Shown here one piece after another: positions 55,346 to 63,630 of a DNA stretch of 64,000 bases (positions within the stretch are counted from its first letter, which is position 1; every line of letters starts with the position of its first letter). A program made the translations under genes and the position numbers. The stretch spans positions 1,550,001 through 1,614,000 of the forward strand of contig OY970206.1 of assembly GCA_963708425.1 (NCBI GenBank), read 5' to 3'. The notes under the pieces are model-generated. The model ran no database searches and was not told the origin of the DNA. It saw only the letters and a list, made by a program, of their open reading frames with translations. This DNA comes from JACMNW01 sp963708425. GTDB lineage: Bacteria; Pseudomonadota; Alphaproteobacteria; Rhodobacterales; Rhodobacteraceae.

Positions 55346-55583
55346 GTCGTCCGCCTTTCCGGGCTGAAATCAGCCGCACCTTGTCGCCACGTTTAGTAAA
55401 GACCACGACGAACACTTCCCCCAAAACTGTGCCAATCGCGATGAACCGCGCTTCGCCATAAGCCCCCCGTTCATCCGGCGCGATCAGCGTTGGCCCTTCA
55501 AACACCCCCGCCGCATACAACAGATCAAGCTGATGCTTCTCAATCCCGCGCTGGCGTTTGTCTTCATCCCACTCAAACTCCAC
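55311..55583 (-). CDS. brnT: BrnT RNase toxin
   Basis: A 90-residue RelE-fold toxin: 'FEWDEDKRQRGIEKHQLDL', 'FIAIGTVLGEVFVVVFTKRG', and 'KVRLISARKGGRRDRQKYQ' carry the usual BrnT residues. The gene starts at GTG 55583, preceded by GCGGAGAG. BrnT slows growth by cutting RNA under stress. As with other brnTA loci, the toxin gene comes first. Confidence 0.9.
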   Translation of the reverse strand: MEFEWDEDKRQRGIEKHQLDLLYAAGVFEGPTLIAPDERGAYGEARFIAIGTVLGEVFVVVFTKRGDKVRLISARKGGRRDRQKYQTRLA

Positions 55584-55596
55584 CGCCCAAACTCTC

Positions 55597-55625
55597 CGCT
55601 GATATATACATCATTAGTGTACACC
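55597..55625 (-). promoter_or_regulatory. Candidate brnTA operator/promoter
   Basis: The sequence TGTACACTAATGATGTATAT just upstream of brnT has two related TGTA half-sites and is AT-rich in a GC-rich context. This suits a -10 region overlapped by a BrnA operator. No firm -35 could be chosen. Confidence 0.4.
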
Positions 55626-55807
55626 ATTCAACCTGAACTTCCGCCCCGGAACTCGTGTTACCTACCCCACAAACCCCTAACAACCCCTTAACAAAATTCC
55701 CGTATACCAACTAATTCAACGCCTTACCCATCGTAACACGCGTGTTACCCTGCCCCGTAACACACCCGTTCCCCAACCCCTCCAAATCCCCTACACTCCC
55801 AAAAATC

Positions 55808-57064
55808 ATGCCCACCCTCTGCCGTGATTGCCTTTCAATATTCGAAAATACCCCCCAAAGGTGCCCCACCTGCCGGGGCCCGCGAATCCTGTCCCACCCC
55901 GAACTGACAGCCCTTTCCATCGCCCACATGGATTGTGACGCCTTCTATGCGAGCGTCGAGAAACGCGACAACCCCGCCCTCCGCGACCACCCCGTCATTG
56001 TAGGCGGCGGCACCCGCGGCGTCGTTTCCACCTGCTGCTACATCGCCCGCATTTCCGGCGTCCGTTCCGCGATGCCGATGTTTCAGGCCCTGAAACTCTG
56101 CCCGCAAGCCGTGGTCGTGAAACCCCGCTTCCCCGCCTACATCGAGGCCTCCCGCGCCATCCGGGCGATGATGGAAGCCCTGACCCCCGCCATCGAACCG
56201 CTGTCCCTCGACGAAGCCTTCCTCGACCTGACCGGAACCGAACGCCTCCACGGCGCTCCCCCTGCCATTCTTCTGGCCCGCCTCGTCCGCGACATGGAAA
56301 CCCAACTGGGCCTGACCGGATCAATCGGCCTGTCCCACAACAAGTTCCTCGCCAAGATCGCGTCCGATCTGGATAAACCGCGCGGGTTTTCGATCATCGG
56401 GCGGGGTGAAACCGAGGCGTTCCTGCAACCCAAATCCGTGCGCATCATCTGGGGCGTCGGCACGGCGACCCAAACCGCGCTGGAAAAGGCAGGCATCCGC
56501 ACCATCAGCGATCTTCTCCGATGGGACCGCGCCGATCTTGGCGCCCGCTTCGGCCACATGGGCGACAGGCTTTGGCACTTGGCCCGCGGCATGGATACCC
56601 GGCGGGTAAACCGCGATGAAAAGCTGAAATCGGTGTCCAAGGAAACCACGTTTGACGGCGATACGCGTGATCCCGATATCCTGGATGGCCACATCTGGCG
56701 GCTGGCCGAACAGGTTGCTGACCGCGCCAAGGCCAAAGATCTGGCGGGCCGCACTGTCACGCTGAAACTGAAACGCGCTGATTTCACGCTGATCAGCCGC
56801 CGCCACAGCCTTGATAGCCCGACCCAGACCGCTGATCGCATCTACCGCGAGGCGCGCGCTTTGATGGATGCGGCGAAAGATCCGGGTCCGTTTCGGCTAA
56901 TCGGGGTTGGCATATCCGACCTTGCCCCCGCAAACGAGGCTGACGTGATGGTTGATCTGCTGGATCCCAACGTCCCAAAACGCAGTGCTGCCGAGCGCGC
57001 GACGGATAAGATCAGGGCCAAGTTCGGCAAGGATGCCATTATCAAGGGGCGGGCGTTGCGATAG
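55808..57064 (+). CDS. dinB: DNA polymerase IV (Y-family, DinB) with N-terminal Cys motif
   Basis: A 418-residue translesion polymerase. An N-terminal extension with CxxC pairs (C5/C8 and C19/C22) precedes the catalytic palm, as is typical in Rhodobacterales. The metal sites are 'AHMDCDAFYASVE' (D42 and D44) and 'LSLDEAFLDLTG'. The thumb shows 'GSIGLSHNKFLAKIASDLDK' and the little finger 'SVSKETTFDGDTRDPDI'. ATG 55808 follows a gap without a good ribosome-binding site, but homology starts there; the longer frame from 55742 is not credible. No SOS (LexA) box was recognised. Confidence 0.93.
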   Translation: MPTLCRDCLSIFENTPQRCPTCRGPRILSHPELTALSIAHMDCDAFYASVEKRDNPALRDHPVIVGGGTRGVVSTCCYIARISGVRSAMPMFQALKLCPQAVVVKPRFPAYIEASRAIRAMMEALTPAIEPLSLDEAFLDLTGTERLHGAPPAILLARLVRDMETQLGLTGSIGLSHNKFLAKIASDLDKPRGFSIIGRGETEAFLQPKSVRIIWGVGTATQTALEKAGIRTISDLLRWDRADLGARFGHMGDRLWHLARGMDTRRVNRDEKLKSVSKETTFDGDTRDPDILDGHIWRLAEQVADRAKAKDLAGRTVTLKLKRADFTLISRRHSLDSPTQTADRIYREARALMDAAKDPGPFRLIGVGISDLAPANEADVMVDLLDPNVPKRSAAERATDKIRAKFGKDAIIKGRALR

Positions 57065-57070
57065 GGGCGG

Positions 57071-57934
57071 CTATTCCGCAGCCAGCCCAAGTTCTGCAGC
57101 GCGACCGATTTCAGTTATCTCGGCTATCACCCCAGCCATCAGGCCGCTAAAGGCCGCGAAATCGGGCCCGGGTTCGACATGGCGTTCGTCCAGATACAAA
57201 GCACGGTCAATTTCGATCTGCACAACATGCTGGTTTTGCTGGGGGCGACCGTAGGCTTGGGCAATGTAGGCCCCGGCAAAGGGCGCGTTGCGGACCACGC
57301 GCAGGCCCGCATTTACAAACGCCGCCTCGACCCGATCCATCACGTCGCGACCAGCCGCAGCCCCGAAGCGATCACCCAGAACGACCTCGGGTTTGGGCTG
57401 GCCCGGCCTTGCATGGGCTTCAATCGCTTCGTGCGGCATCGAATGGCAATCAATCAGGACAGCCTCGCCAAAGCTGCTGCGGCTTTCTTCGATCAGGCCG
57501 AGCAAGGCCGCGTGATAGGGGTGCCAAAATCGGGCAATGCGCGCCTGCGCGTCATGCTGGGTGATCTTGCCGCGATAGATCGCGCGCCCGTTGGCCACCA
57601 CACGCGGAATAACGCCAAGGCCGGAGCTGACCCGCGGATTGTGCATTCCGCGGGAAATCCCCTCAATCACGCTGGGATCAAGTTCATCGACAGCGCGGTT
57701 CAGGTCAATGAACGCGCGCGGAGTCTGTGCCGTGATCAGCGGGGCACCATAGCTCGTGGCCTTTTCGATCAGCAGATCAACATAGGCATCTTCAGATGAC
57801 CGGATGGATTTTCCATCCAACTGCGTCAGTTCAAGAAATTCGGCGGAATAGCTGCGGCCAGAATGGGGCGACGAAAAAATCACCGGTGTATCCCGCCGCG
57901 AGGGCAGTACCAGGTGATAGCTTTCGGCGGTCAT
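57071..57934 (-). CDS. N-formylglutamate amidohydrolase (HutG2-like)
   Basis: A 287-residue metallo-amidohydrolase that converts N-formylglutamate to glutamate and formate, the last step of one histidine-degradation route. It has 'PVIFSSPHSGRSYSAEFLEL', 'SEDAYVDLLIEKATSYGAPL', 'DLNRAVDELDPSVIEGIS', 'FWHPYHAALLGLIEESRSSF' and 'AVLIDCHSMPHEAIEAHARP', the usual metal and substrate residues. I use ATG 57934 with GAGGAA seven bases upstream. It faces dinB tail to tail. No other hut genes are in the window. Confidence 0.88.
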   Translation of the reverse strand: MTAESYHLVLPSRRDTPVIFSSPHSGRSYSAEFLELTQLDGKSIRSSEDAYVDLLIEKATSYGAPLITAQTPRAFIDLNRAVDELDPSVIEGISRGMHNPRVSSGLGVIPRVVANGRAIYRGKITQHDAQARIARFWHPYHAALLGLIEESRSSFGEAVLIDCHSMPHEAIEAHARPGQPKPEVVLGDRFGAAAGRDVMDRVEAAFVNAGLRVVRNAPFAGAYIAQAYGRPQQNQHVVQIEIDRALYLDERHVEPGPDFAAFSGLMAGVIAEITEIGRAAELGLAAE

Positions 57935-58082
57935 GAACGGTTCCTCATCCGCTTTGTATAGCGGGTATTTTTGATTTGCCAAAACCCCTTGAACAGACCA
58001 GCGACTCCTTTTATAGACCCAGCATCCGACGCGGTTCCGCCCGCGTCCATTTTATTTGGGCAGGGTGGGGTCAACGGTACGT

Positions 58083-58157
58083 GGGCGGTTAGCTCAGCGG
58101 TAGAGCACTACGTTGACATCGTAGTGGCCACTGGTTCGATCCCAGTACCGCCCACCA
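58083..58157 (+). tRNA. tRNA-Val (GAC)
   Basis: A 75-base cloverleaf with encoded CCA, beginning GGGCGGTTAGCTCAGCGGTA, with anticodon GAC in 'TACGTTGACATCGTA'. Confidence 0.97.
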
Positions 58158-58279
58158 TCGGCAGCCCAGGCTGCATAAATCGTCGCGAAAGCGGCTAAAT
58201 TCACCGCCCTACGCTTGGGGCATAACAGTTTCAAGGCGCAGGCCAACCGCTTGCTGGCGCCGCGAACAGGAGAAGGCCG

Positions 58280-58405
58280 ATGAAGGTCAAGAACTCGCTC
58301 CGCTCGCTGAAGGCGCGTCACCGCGACTGCCAGGTCGTGCGTCGTAAAGGCCGTGTCTATGTGATCAACAAGACACAAAAGCGTTTCAAAGCTCGTCAGG
58401 GCTGA
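58280..58405 (+). CDS. rpmJ: Ribosomal protein L36 (bL36), 41-residue form
   Basis: The frame encodes MKVKNSLRSLKARHRDCQVV then 'RRKGRVYVINKTQKRFKARQG'. It is the zinc-independent form: only one of the zinc-finger cysteines of the usual L36 remains. AGGAG lies eight bases before ATG 58280. The gene ends 40 bases before a strong terminator. Confidence 0.95.
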   Translation: MKVKNSLRSLKARHRDCQVVRRKGRVYVINKTQKRFKARQG

Positions 58406-58445
58406 ACTGATCTGGCCTTAGTTTAGGCCGGCACAGGATGAACAG

Positions 58446-58478
58446 ACCGCCATAGGGGCAACCCTCGGGCGGTTTTTT
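58446..58478 (+). terminator. Rho-independent terminator of rpmJ
   Basis: ACCGCC (58446-58451) pairs with GGCGGT (58468-58473) around a smaller internal GGGG/CCCT hairpin, followed by TTTTTT. Confidence 0.85.
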
Positions 58479-58520
58479 CATGTTTGGCGCCCAAGGCTGA
58501 TCACAAAAGGAGACAGCGTT

Positions 58521-59132
58521 ATGCACCCAAATCCGGCGTTTCACACTGCGACAGCACAAGACAACCTTGCATTTGCCCGCAACCGTGGCTTCGGGATGCT
58601 AACGTTGAATGGCCCGGACGGGCCGTTGGCGGCGCATGTACCGTTTTTGATTGCTGCCGATGGCGCGACGGTTGATCTGCATCTGGCACGATCCAACCCG
58701 GTTGCACGCGCGGCATTGCCCGCCAAGGCGCTGATCGCGGTTGGCGGGCCGGATGCATATATCTCGCCAGATTGGTATGGGGTGCCGGATCAGGTGCCAA
58801 CGTGGAATTATGTGGCCGTGCATCTGCGAGGCACTTTGCACGCTTTACCGGTTGAGACGCTGCGCGATCATCTGGATGCCCTGTCAGCACGATTCGAGGC
58901 TGATTTGTTGCCGAAGAAACCGTGGGTTTCCAGCAAGATGGCAGACGGGGTGATGGACCGGATGATGCGGATGATTGTGCCTTTTCGGCTGATTATCGAA
59001 GCTGTTGATGGCACCTGGAAGCTGAACCAGAACAAGGATGCTACCGTTCGATTGGCTGCTGCTGAAGCGTTGGCAAGACGACCCACTGAGGGGGTAGCGC
59101 AGGCACTGTCTGCCCTGATGCGGGGGGTGTGA
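58521..59132 (+). CDS. PaiB-like FMN-binding transcriptional regulator
   Basis: A 203-residue PaiB/FMN-binding split barrel: 'MHPNPAFHTATAQDNLAFAR' type start, 'HVPFLIAADGATVDLHLARS', 'YISPDWYGVPDQVPTWNYVA', and a C-terminal 'WKLNQNKDATVRLAAAEALA'. PaiB proteins repress sporulation and protease genes in Bacillus; in proteobacteria the target is unknown and a flavin-dependent role is possible. A GGAG lies before ATG 58521. Confidence 0.88.
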   Translation: MHPNPAFHTATAQDNLAFARNRGFGMLTLNGPDGPLAAHVPFLIAADGATVDLHLARSNPVARAALPAKALIAVGGPDAYISPDWYGVPDQVPTWNYVAVHLRGTLHALPVETLRDHLDALSARFEADLLPKKPWVSSKMADGVMDRMMRMIVPFRLIIEAVDGTWKLNQNKDATVRLAAAEALARRPTEGVAQALSALMRGV

Positions 59133-59230
59133 GCCCACTGGGCCTGCGTTTCAATCCGCGGTGCAGCCCGGCTGCTGTGGACACGGCCAACCACTGGCCC
59201 TAGCATCGGATGATCCACAGAGAGGTTGCC

Positions 59231-59839
59231 ATGCGTTTATATCACTCGCCCACCTCGCCATATGCGCGTAAGTGTATGGTTTTGCTTCATGAATCTGGCA
59301 TGTTGGATCGGGTGACACTGGTAGCGGCCACCGGCACGCCGGTTGACGCGAGCAAGATGCCGTTGGCCCATAACCCACTGGGCAAGATACCGGCACTGGA
59401 ACGCGATGATGGCCCGGCGTTGTATGACAGCCGGGTGATCTGCCAATATCTGGATAGGTTGTCTGGCAAGGGGCTTTATCCCGCAGCACCCCGGCTGTGG
59501 GATACCTTGACGCTAGAGGCAACTGGCGACGGCATTGTCGATGCGGCTATCTTGATGGTTTATGAGTGGCGCGTGCGTCCAGAAGAAAAACGGTACGATC
59601 CGTGGGTCGAAGGTCAGTGGGGTAAGATCGACCGGGCTTTGGATGCGCTGGAAAACCGCTGGATCAGCCATCTGTCTGGCCCGCTGGATATGGGGCAAAT
59701 TTCGATCGGCTGCGCGCTTGGTTATCTTGATTTCCGCCACGATGCGCGCAGTTGGCGCGCCGGGCGACCCGATCTTGCCGGCTGGTATGAAGCCTTTGCC
59801 AAGCGGCCGTCGATGCTTGCCACCAATCCACCGTCCTAG
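59231..59839 (+). CDS. Glutathione S-transferase family protein
   Basis: A 202-residue GST. The thioredoxin-like N-terminus has 'LYHSPTSPYARKCMVLLHES' (with the catalytic Ser in SPTSPYARK), the cis-proline 'NPLGKIPALERDDGPALYDS' and 'VICQYLDRL'. The C-terminal helical domain includes 'AGRPDLAGWYEAFAKRPSML'. ATG 59231 follows GAGAGG. It may conjugate glutathione to small electrophiles. It converges with the outer-membrane gene, with four bases of overlap. Confidence 0.9.
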   Translation: MRLYHSPTSPYARKCMVLLHESGMLDRVTLVAATGTPVDASKMPLAHNPLGKIPALERDDGPALYDSRVICQYLDRLSGKGLYPAAPRLWDTLTLEATGDGIVDAAILMVYEWRVRPEEKRYDPWVEGQWGKIDRALDALENRWISHLSGPLDMGQISIGCALGYLDFRHDARSWRAGRPDLAGWYEAFAKRPSMLATNPPS

Positions 59840-60492
59840 AAGTTGAAGCTGGCGCCAAGGTTTAGGGCGTTGGTCACGATATTGGTGGTTAACGTGCCAC
59901 CCGCATCAACCTTGGCTTTGTTTCGCGAATAGCTGCCTTTGTATTCGGCAAAAACCGACCATCTGTCGTTGATCTCGTAGGTGGTGCCAATAACCAGAAT
60001 CGCTGCGGGGCCAGTCAGCTGATACTCGAACGTCTTCGATTCGCCCGTGCGCTGAATTTCCACATGCGGTACGGCCACGCCAAGGCCGCCACCCACGTAC
60101 GGGGTAAAGCGGCTATCGTTGGGAAAGCGGCGGAAGATATTGGCGGTGACCAGGTTAAGGCCATCGGTGAATTCGAGCACGTCATAGCCAAGCACAGTCG
60201 GGTTTTCGGAATAGACTTTCGCGTGGTTTATTTCGACGCCGAAGCCCAGCTTTTCAGTTTTCCACCACGTTGCGCGCACGCCGTAATAAGGTGGTGCCGC
60301 GAAAGACTTACCCAGCCACCGCACGCGCGCCTCGCCCAGAACGGAATCGTCGATGGTGCTGTGAGGCGATGATTGCGTGCCGCCATAGAACGACAATTCC
60401 ACCTCGGCCTGCGCCATTGATGCGAACAGGGGCAAACCTGTTACCATTGCCAATGCAAGTAGTATCCGAGTGCCTGATCGAAAGCTTGTCAT
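59836..60492 (-). CDS. Outer-membrane beta-barrel protein (LpxQ-like?)
   Basis: A 218-residue protein with a signal peptide ('ILLALAMVTGLPLFASMAQA') and an eight-strand barrel pattern, ending in 'TNALNLGASFNF' with a terminal Phe. The opening 'VELSFYGGTQSSPHSTIDD' and 'FTPYVGGGLGVAVPHVEI' recall the family annotated as lipid A oxidase (LpxQ) in rhizobia and roseobacters. I cannot confirm catalytic residues, so 'barrel protein' is firm and the lipid A role is a suggestion. Confidence 0.8.
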   Translation of the reverse strand: MTSFRSGTRILLALAMVTGLPLFASMAQAEVELSFYGGTQSSPHSTIDDSVLGEARVRWLGKSFAAPPYYGVRATWWKTEKLGFGVEINHAKVYSENPTVLGYDVLEFTDGLNLVTANIFRRFPNDSRFTPYVGGGLGVAVPHVEIQRTGESKTFEYQLTGPAAILVIGTTYEINDRWSVFAEYKGSYSRNKAKVDAGGTLTTNIVTNALNLGASFNF

Positions 60493-60780
60493 GCCAAATT
60501 CCTGTTCGTTTGGGCTGCTTCATCCCTAGCAATACTTCGGTTGTCAGAACAGTGTGTCAGGCGCCCAACTGCGGAATTTTAATGCCGATTGTGTCTGCTT
60601 GGGGCTGGACGGGGTGTTTTCCGTTCGCAATACAGACAAAACATAAGGGCTGCGCCCCTTTGTCCGCTGGACGGGGGGCAAAGGCTTGGCTAAACACCGC
60701 CGTGTAAGGCTGCGGGCGACTGCTGCCAAATCAATGCATGGCCGCATCACAATAGCGGCCGCAAGTAGGGAGAAATTGCT

Positions 60781-61344
60781 GTGTCCCACGCAGACGATCA
60801 CGTAGGCACTCGCCGGGATTTCTTGTATTATGCCACCGCTGGCGCTGGGGCTGTTGCCACGGGTGCTGCGGTTTGGCCGCTGGTCAATCAGATGAACCCG
60901 TCCGCAGATGTGCAGGCCCTGTCGTCGATTTTCGTCGACGTCAGCGCGGTTGAGGTTGGCACACAGCTAACAGTGAAGTGGCTGGGTAAGCCGGTGTTCA
61001 TTCGCCGCCGCAACCCGGAAGAAATTGAGGCGGGCCGCGCTGTGCCGCTTGCCGATCTGCCAGACGCGCTGGCAGAAAACGAAAACATTCAGGCCGAAGC
61101 CGACGCATCAGACCAGAACCGGACGCTGGATGAAGCGGGCGAGTGGTTGGTGATGATGGGCGTTTGTACCCACCTTGGTTGCGTGCCAATCGGTGATGGA
61201 TCGGGCGATTTCGGCGGCTGGTTCTGCCCTTGCCACGGGTCACACTATGATACTGCAGGCCGTATTCGCAGAGGCCCCGCGCCGCGCAACCTACCGGTGC
61301 CAGTGGCAAAGTTCGAAGACGAAACAACGATCAAGCTTGGGTAA
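60781..61344 (+). CDS. petA: Cytochrome bc1 complex, Rieske iron-sulfur subunit
   Basis: A 187-residue Rieske protein with a Tat-like anchor ('RRDFLYYATAGAGAVATGAA') and the cluster motifs 'CTHLGCVP' (C129, H131, C134) and 'CPCHGSHYD' (C149, C151, H152). It starts at GTG 60781 with AGGGAG upstream. The 288-base gap before it holds no gene and should carry the pet promoter. It heads the pet operon and passes electrons from quinol to cytochrome c1. Confidence 0.96.
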   Translation: MSHADDHVGTRRDFLYYATAGAGAVATGAAVWPLVNQMNPSADVQALSSIFVDVSAVEVGTQLTVKWLGKPVFIRRRNPEEIEAGRAVPLADLPDALAENENIQAEADASDQNRTLDEAGEWLVMMGVCTHLGCVPIGDGSGDFGGWFCPCHGSHYDTAGRIRRGPAPRNLPVPVAKFEDETTIKLG

Positions 61345-61355
61345 GGACAGATATC

Positions 61356-62675
61356 ATGGCCGGAATTCCGCATGACCATTACGAGCCCAAGACGGGTAGC
61401 GAAAAGTGGCTGTACAGCCGCCTGCCAATTGTCGGGCTGTTGTATGACACCCTGATGATCCCGACGCCGAAGAACCTGAACTGGATGTGGATCTGGGGCA
61501 TAGTTCTGACTTTCTGTCTGGCGCTGCAAATCATCACCGGCATTGTGCTGGCGATGCATTACACGCCGCATGTTGACCGCGCCTTCGCAAGCGTCGAACA
61601 CATCATGCGCGATGTGAACGGCGGCTATATGCTGCGCTACCTGCATGCAAACGGCGCGTCGCTGTTCTTTGTGGCGGTGTATCTGCATATTTTCCGCGGT
61701 CTGTTCTACGGGTCGTACAAGGCTCCGCGTGAAATTACCTGGATCATTGGGATGTTGATCTATCTGGCGATGATGGCGACGGCGTTCATGGGTTATGTTC
61801 TGCCTTGGGGCCAGATGTCGTTCTGGGGTGCCACGGTGATCACCGGTCTGTTTGGCGCTATTCCGGGCGTTGGCGAGTCGCTGCAAACCTGGCTTCTGGG
61901 CGGGCCTTCGGTTGATAACGCCACGCTGAACCGCTTTTTCAGCCTGCATTACCTGCTGCCGTTCGTGATTGCCGCCCTTGTTGCCGTGCATATCTGGGCG
62001 TTCCACAGCACCGGCAACAACAACCCGACGGGTGTTGAAGTCCGCCGCACCTCGAAGGAAGAGGCGCAGAAAGACACGCTGCCGTTCTGGCCGTATTTTG
62101 TGATGAAAGACCTGTTCGCACTGTGCGTGATCCTGGTGATTTTCTTCGCGATCGTCGGCTTCATGCCAAACTACCTTGGCCACCCCGATAACTATCTGGA
62201 AGCAAACCCGCTTTCGACGCCAAGCCATATTGTGCCGGAATGGTACTTCTTGCCCTTCTATGCGATTCTGCGCGCCTTCACGGCTGATGTCTGGGTGGTG
62301 CAGATCGCCAGCTTTGTCAGCTTCGGCATCATCGACGCCAAGTTCTTTGGCGTGCTGGCGATGTTCGGCGCGATTGCCGTGATGGCATTGGTGCCATGGC
62401 TGGATACATCCTCAGTCCGCTCTGGCCGCTATCGGCCGATGTTCAAATGGTGGTTCGCGCTGCTGTGCATCGACTTTGTGGTGCTGATGTGGTGCGGCGC
62501 GATGCCCGCCGAAGAACCCTATGCCACGATTTCGCTGATCGCGTCGGCCTATTGGTTCGCCTACTTCCTAGTCATCCTGCCACTGCTGGGCGTTATCGAA
62601 AAGCCGCTGCCACAGCCCGCGACGATCGAGGATGACTTCAAAGCGCATTACGCCGCTGTGAACCCGGCAGAGTGA
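61356..62675 (+). CDS. petB: Cytochrome bc1 complex, cytochrome b subunit
   Basis: A 439-residue integral protein with eight helices. It carries the haem histidines in 'VLAMHYTPHVDRAF' and 'LRYLHANGASLFFVAVYLHI' and in 'SLHYLLPFVIAALVAVHIWAF', the Qo-site PEWY ('IVPEWYFLPFYAILRAF') and 'GYVLPWGQMSFWGATVI'. It lies 11 bases after petA and overlaps the next possible start. Confidence 0.97.
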   Translation: MAGIPHDHYEPKTGSEKWLYSRLPIVGLLYDTLMIPTPKNLNWMWIWGIVLTFCLALQIITGIVLAMHYTPHVDRAFASVEHIMRDVNGGYMLRYLHANGASLFFVAVYLHIFRGLFYGSYKAPREITWIIGMLIYLAMMATAFMGYVLPWGQMSFWGATVITGLFGAIPGVGESLQTWLLGGPSVDNATLNRFFSLHYLLPFVIAALVAVHIWAFHSTGNNNPTGVEVRRTSKEEAQKDTLPFWPYFVMKDLFALCVILVIFFAIVGFMPNYLGHPDNYLEANPLSTPSHIVPEWYFLPFYAILRAFTADVWVVQIASFVSFGIIDAKFFGVLAMFGAIAVMALVPWLDTSSVRSGRYRPMFKWWFALLCIDFVVLMWCGAMPAEEPYATISLIASAYWFAYFLVILPLLGVIEKPLPQPATIEDDFKAHYAAVNPAE

Positions 62676-62683
62676 GAAAAGAT

Positions 62684-63568
62684 ATGACCATGATGATCCG
62701 GAAAATCGCTCTGACTGCCGTTTCGGCCTTGGCACTTTGCACGAGCGCCGCCTATGCCGAAACTGCCGAACACCACATGGAAGATGTGGCCTTCGCCCAT
62801 GAAGGCCCATTCGGAAAGTTTGATGAAAATCAACTGCAACGCGGCCTGCAGATTTACACCGAGGTTTGCTCGGCCTGCCACGGCTTGAAATTCGTGCCGA
62901 TTCGGTCCCTTGCTGATGAAGGCGGGCCGCATCTTCCCGAAGATCAGGTGCGCGCCTATGCGACTGCCTTCCCGATCAACGACGAAGACAGCAATCGCCA
63001 ACTGTACGACGTGGAAAAGGGTGAGTTTCGCACTCTGACGCCCACCGACAATTTCCCGGTACACAGTTTGGCTGCCGCCCCCGATCTTAGCCTGATGGCC
63101 AAGGCCCGTGCGGGCTTTCATGGCCCCTATGGCAGCGGTATCAACCAGTTGTTCAAAGGAATCGGCGGGCCGGAATACATCCATGCCCTCCTGACCGGAT
63201 ACGAAGATCCGCCAGCCTGCGCACCGGCAGATACCGAAGGCTACTACAACGTTGCTTTCGCCAACGGCGGCGTGCCGGATGAATGCAAAGACGAGGCGGG
63301 CCATTCCACCGTACCCGGCACCTGGATTGCAATGGCACCACCGCTGACAGATGATCAGGTTACTTTTGCCGATGGTCACGAAGCCACGGTGCACCACATG
63401 GCCGAAGATGTGTCGTCGTTCCTGATGTGGACTGCAGAACCTAAACTGATGGCGCGCAAAGAGGCTGGCTTTGCCGCCGTGCTGTTCTTGAGTGTGCTGT
63501 CGGTGCTGCTGTACCTGACCAACAAACGGCTTTGGACTCGGGTTAAAGGCAAAAAGAAAGTCCACTGA
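62684..63568 (+). CDS. petC: Cytochrome bc1 complex, cytochrome c1 subunit
   Basis: A 294-residue periplasmic cytochrome anchored by a C-terminal helix ('EAGFAAVLFLSVLSVLLYLT'). It has a signal peptide ('IALTAVSALALCTSAAYA'), the haem site 'VCSACHGLKF' (C62, C65, H66) and the axial-methionine region near 'GTWIAMAPPLTDDQV'. I choose ATG 62684 over a GTG at 62672 that overlaps the petB stop. Confidence 0.95.
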   Translation: MTMMIRKIALTAVSALALCTSAAYAETAEHHMEDVAFAHEGPFGKFDENQLQRGLQIYTEVCSACHGLKFVPIRSLADEGGPHLPEDQVRAYATAFPINDEDSNRQLYDVEKGEFRTLTPTDNFPVHSLAAAPDLSLMAKARAGFHGPYGSGINQLFKGIGGPEYIHALLTGYEDPPACAPADTEGYYNVAFANGGVPDECKDEAGHSTVPGTWIAMAPPLTDDQVTFADGHEATVHHMAEDVSSFLMWTAEPKLMARKEAGFAAVLFLSVLSVLLYLTNKRLWTRVKGKKKVH

Positions 63569-63592
63569 TCCAAGTCAGAGCGCGTTGTCAAA

Positions 63593-63614
63593 CCCCGCTT
63601 CGGCGGGGTTTTTT
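63593..63614 (+). terminator. Rho-independent terminator of petABC
   Basis: CCCCGC-TTCG-GCGGGG at 63593-63608 followed by six T (63609-63614). The stop of petC is 25 bases upstream. Confidence 0.93.
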
Positions 63615-63630
63615 CTTTCTGCGGCTGTTC

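Noticed and set aside
61245..63565. Minus-strand frames opposite petB and petC
   Set aside because: Shadows of the pet genes; no motifs and no plausible starts.
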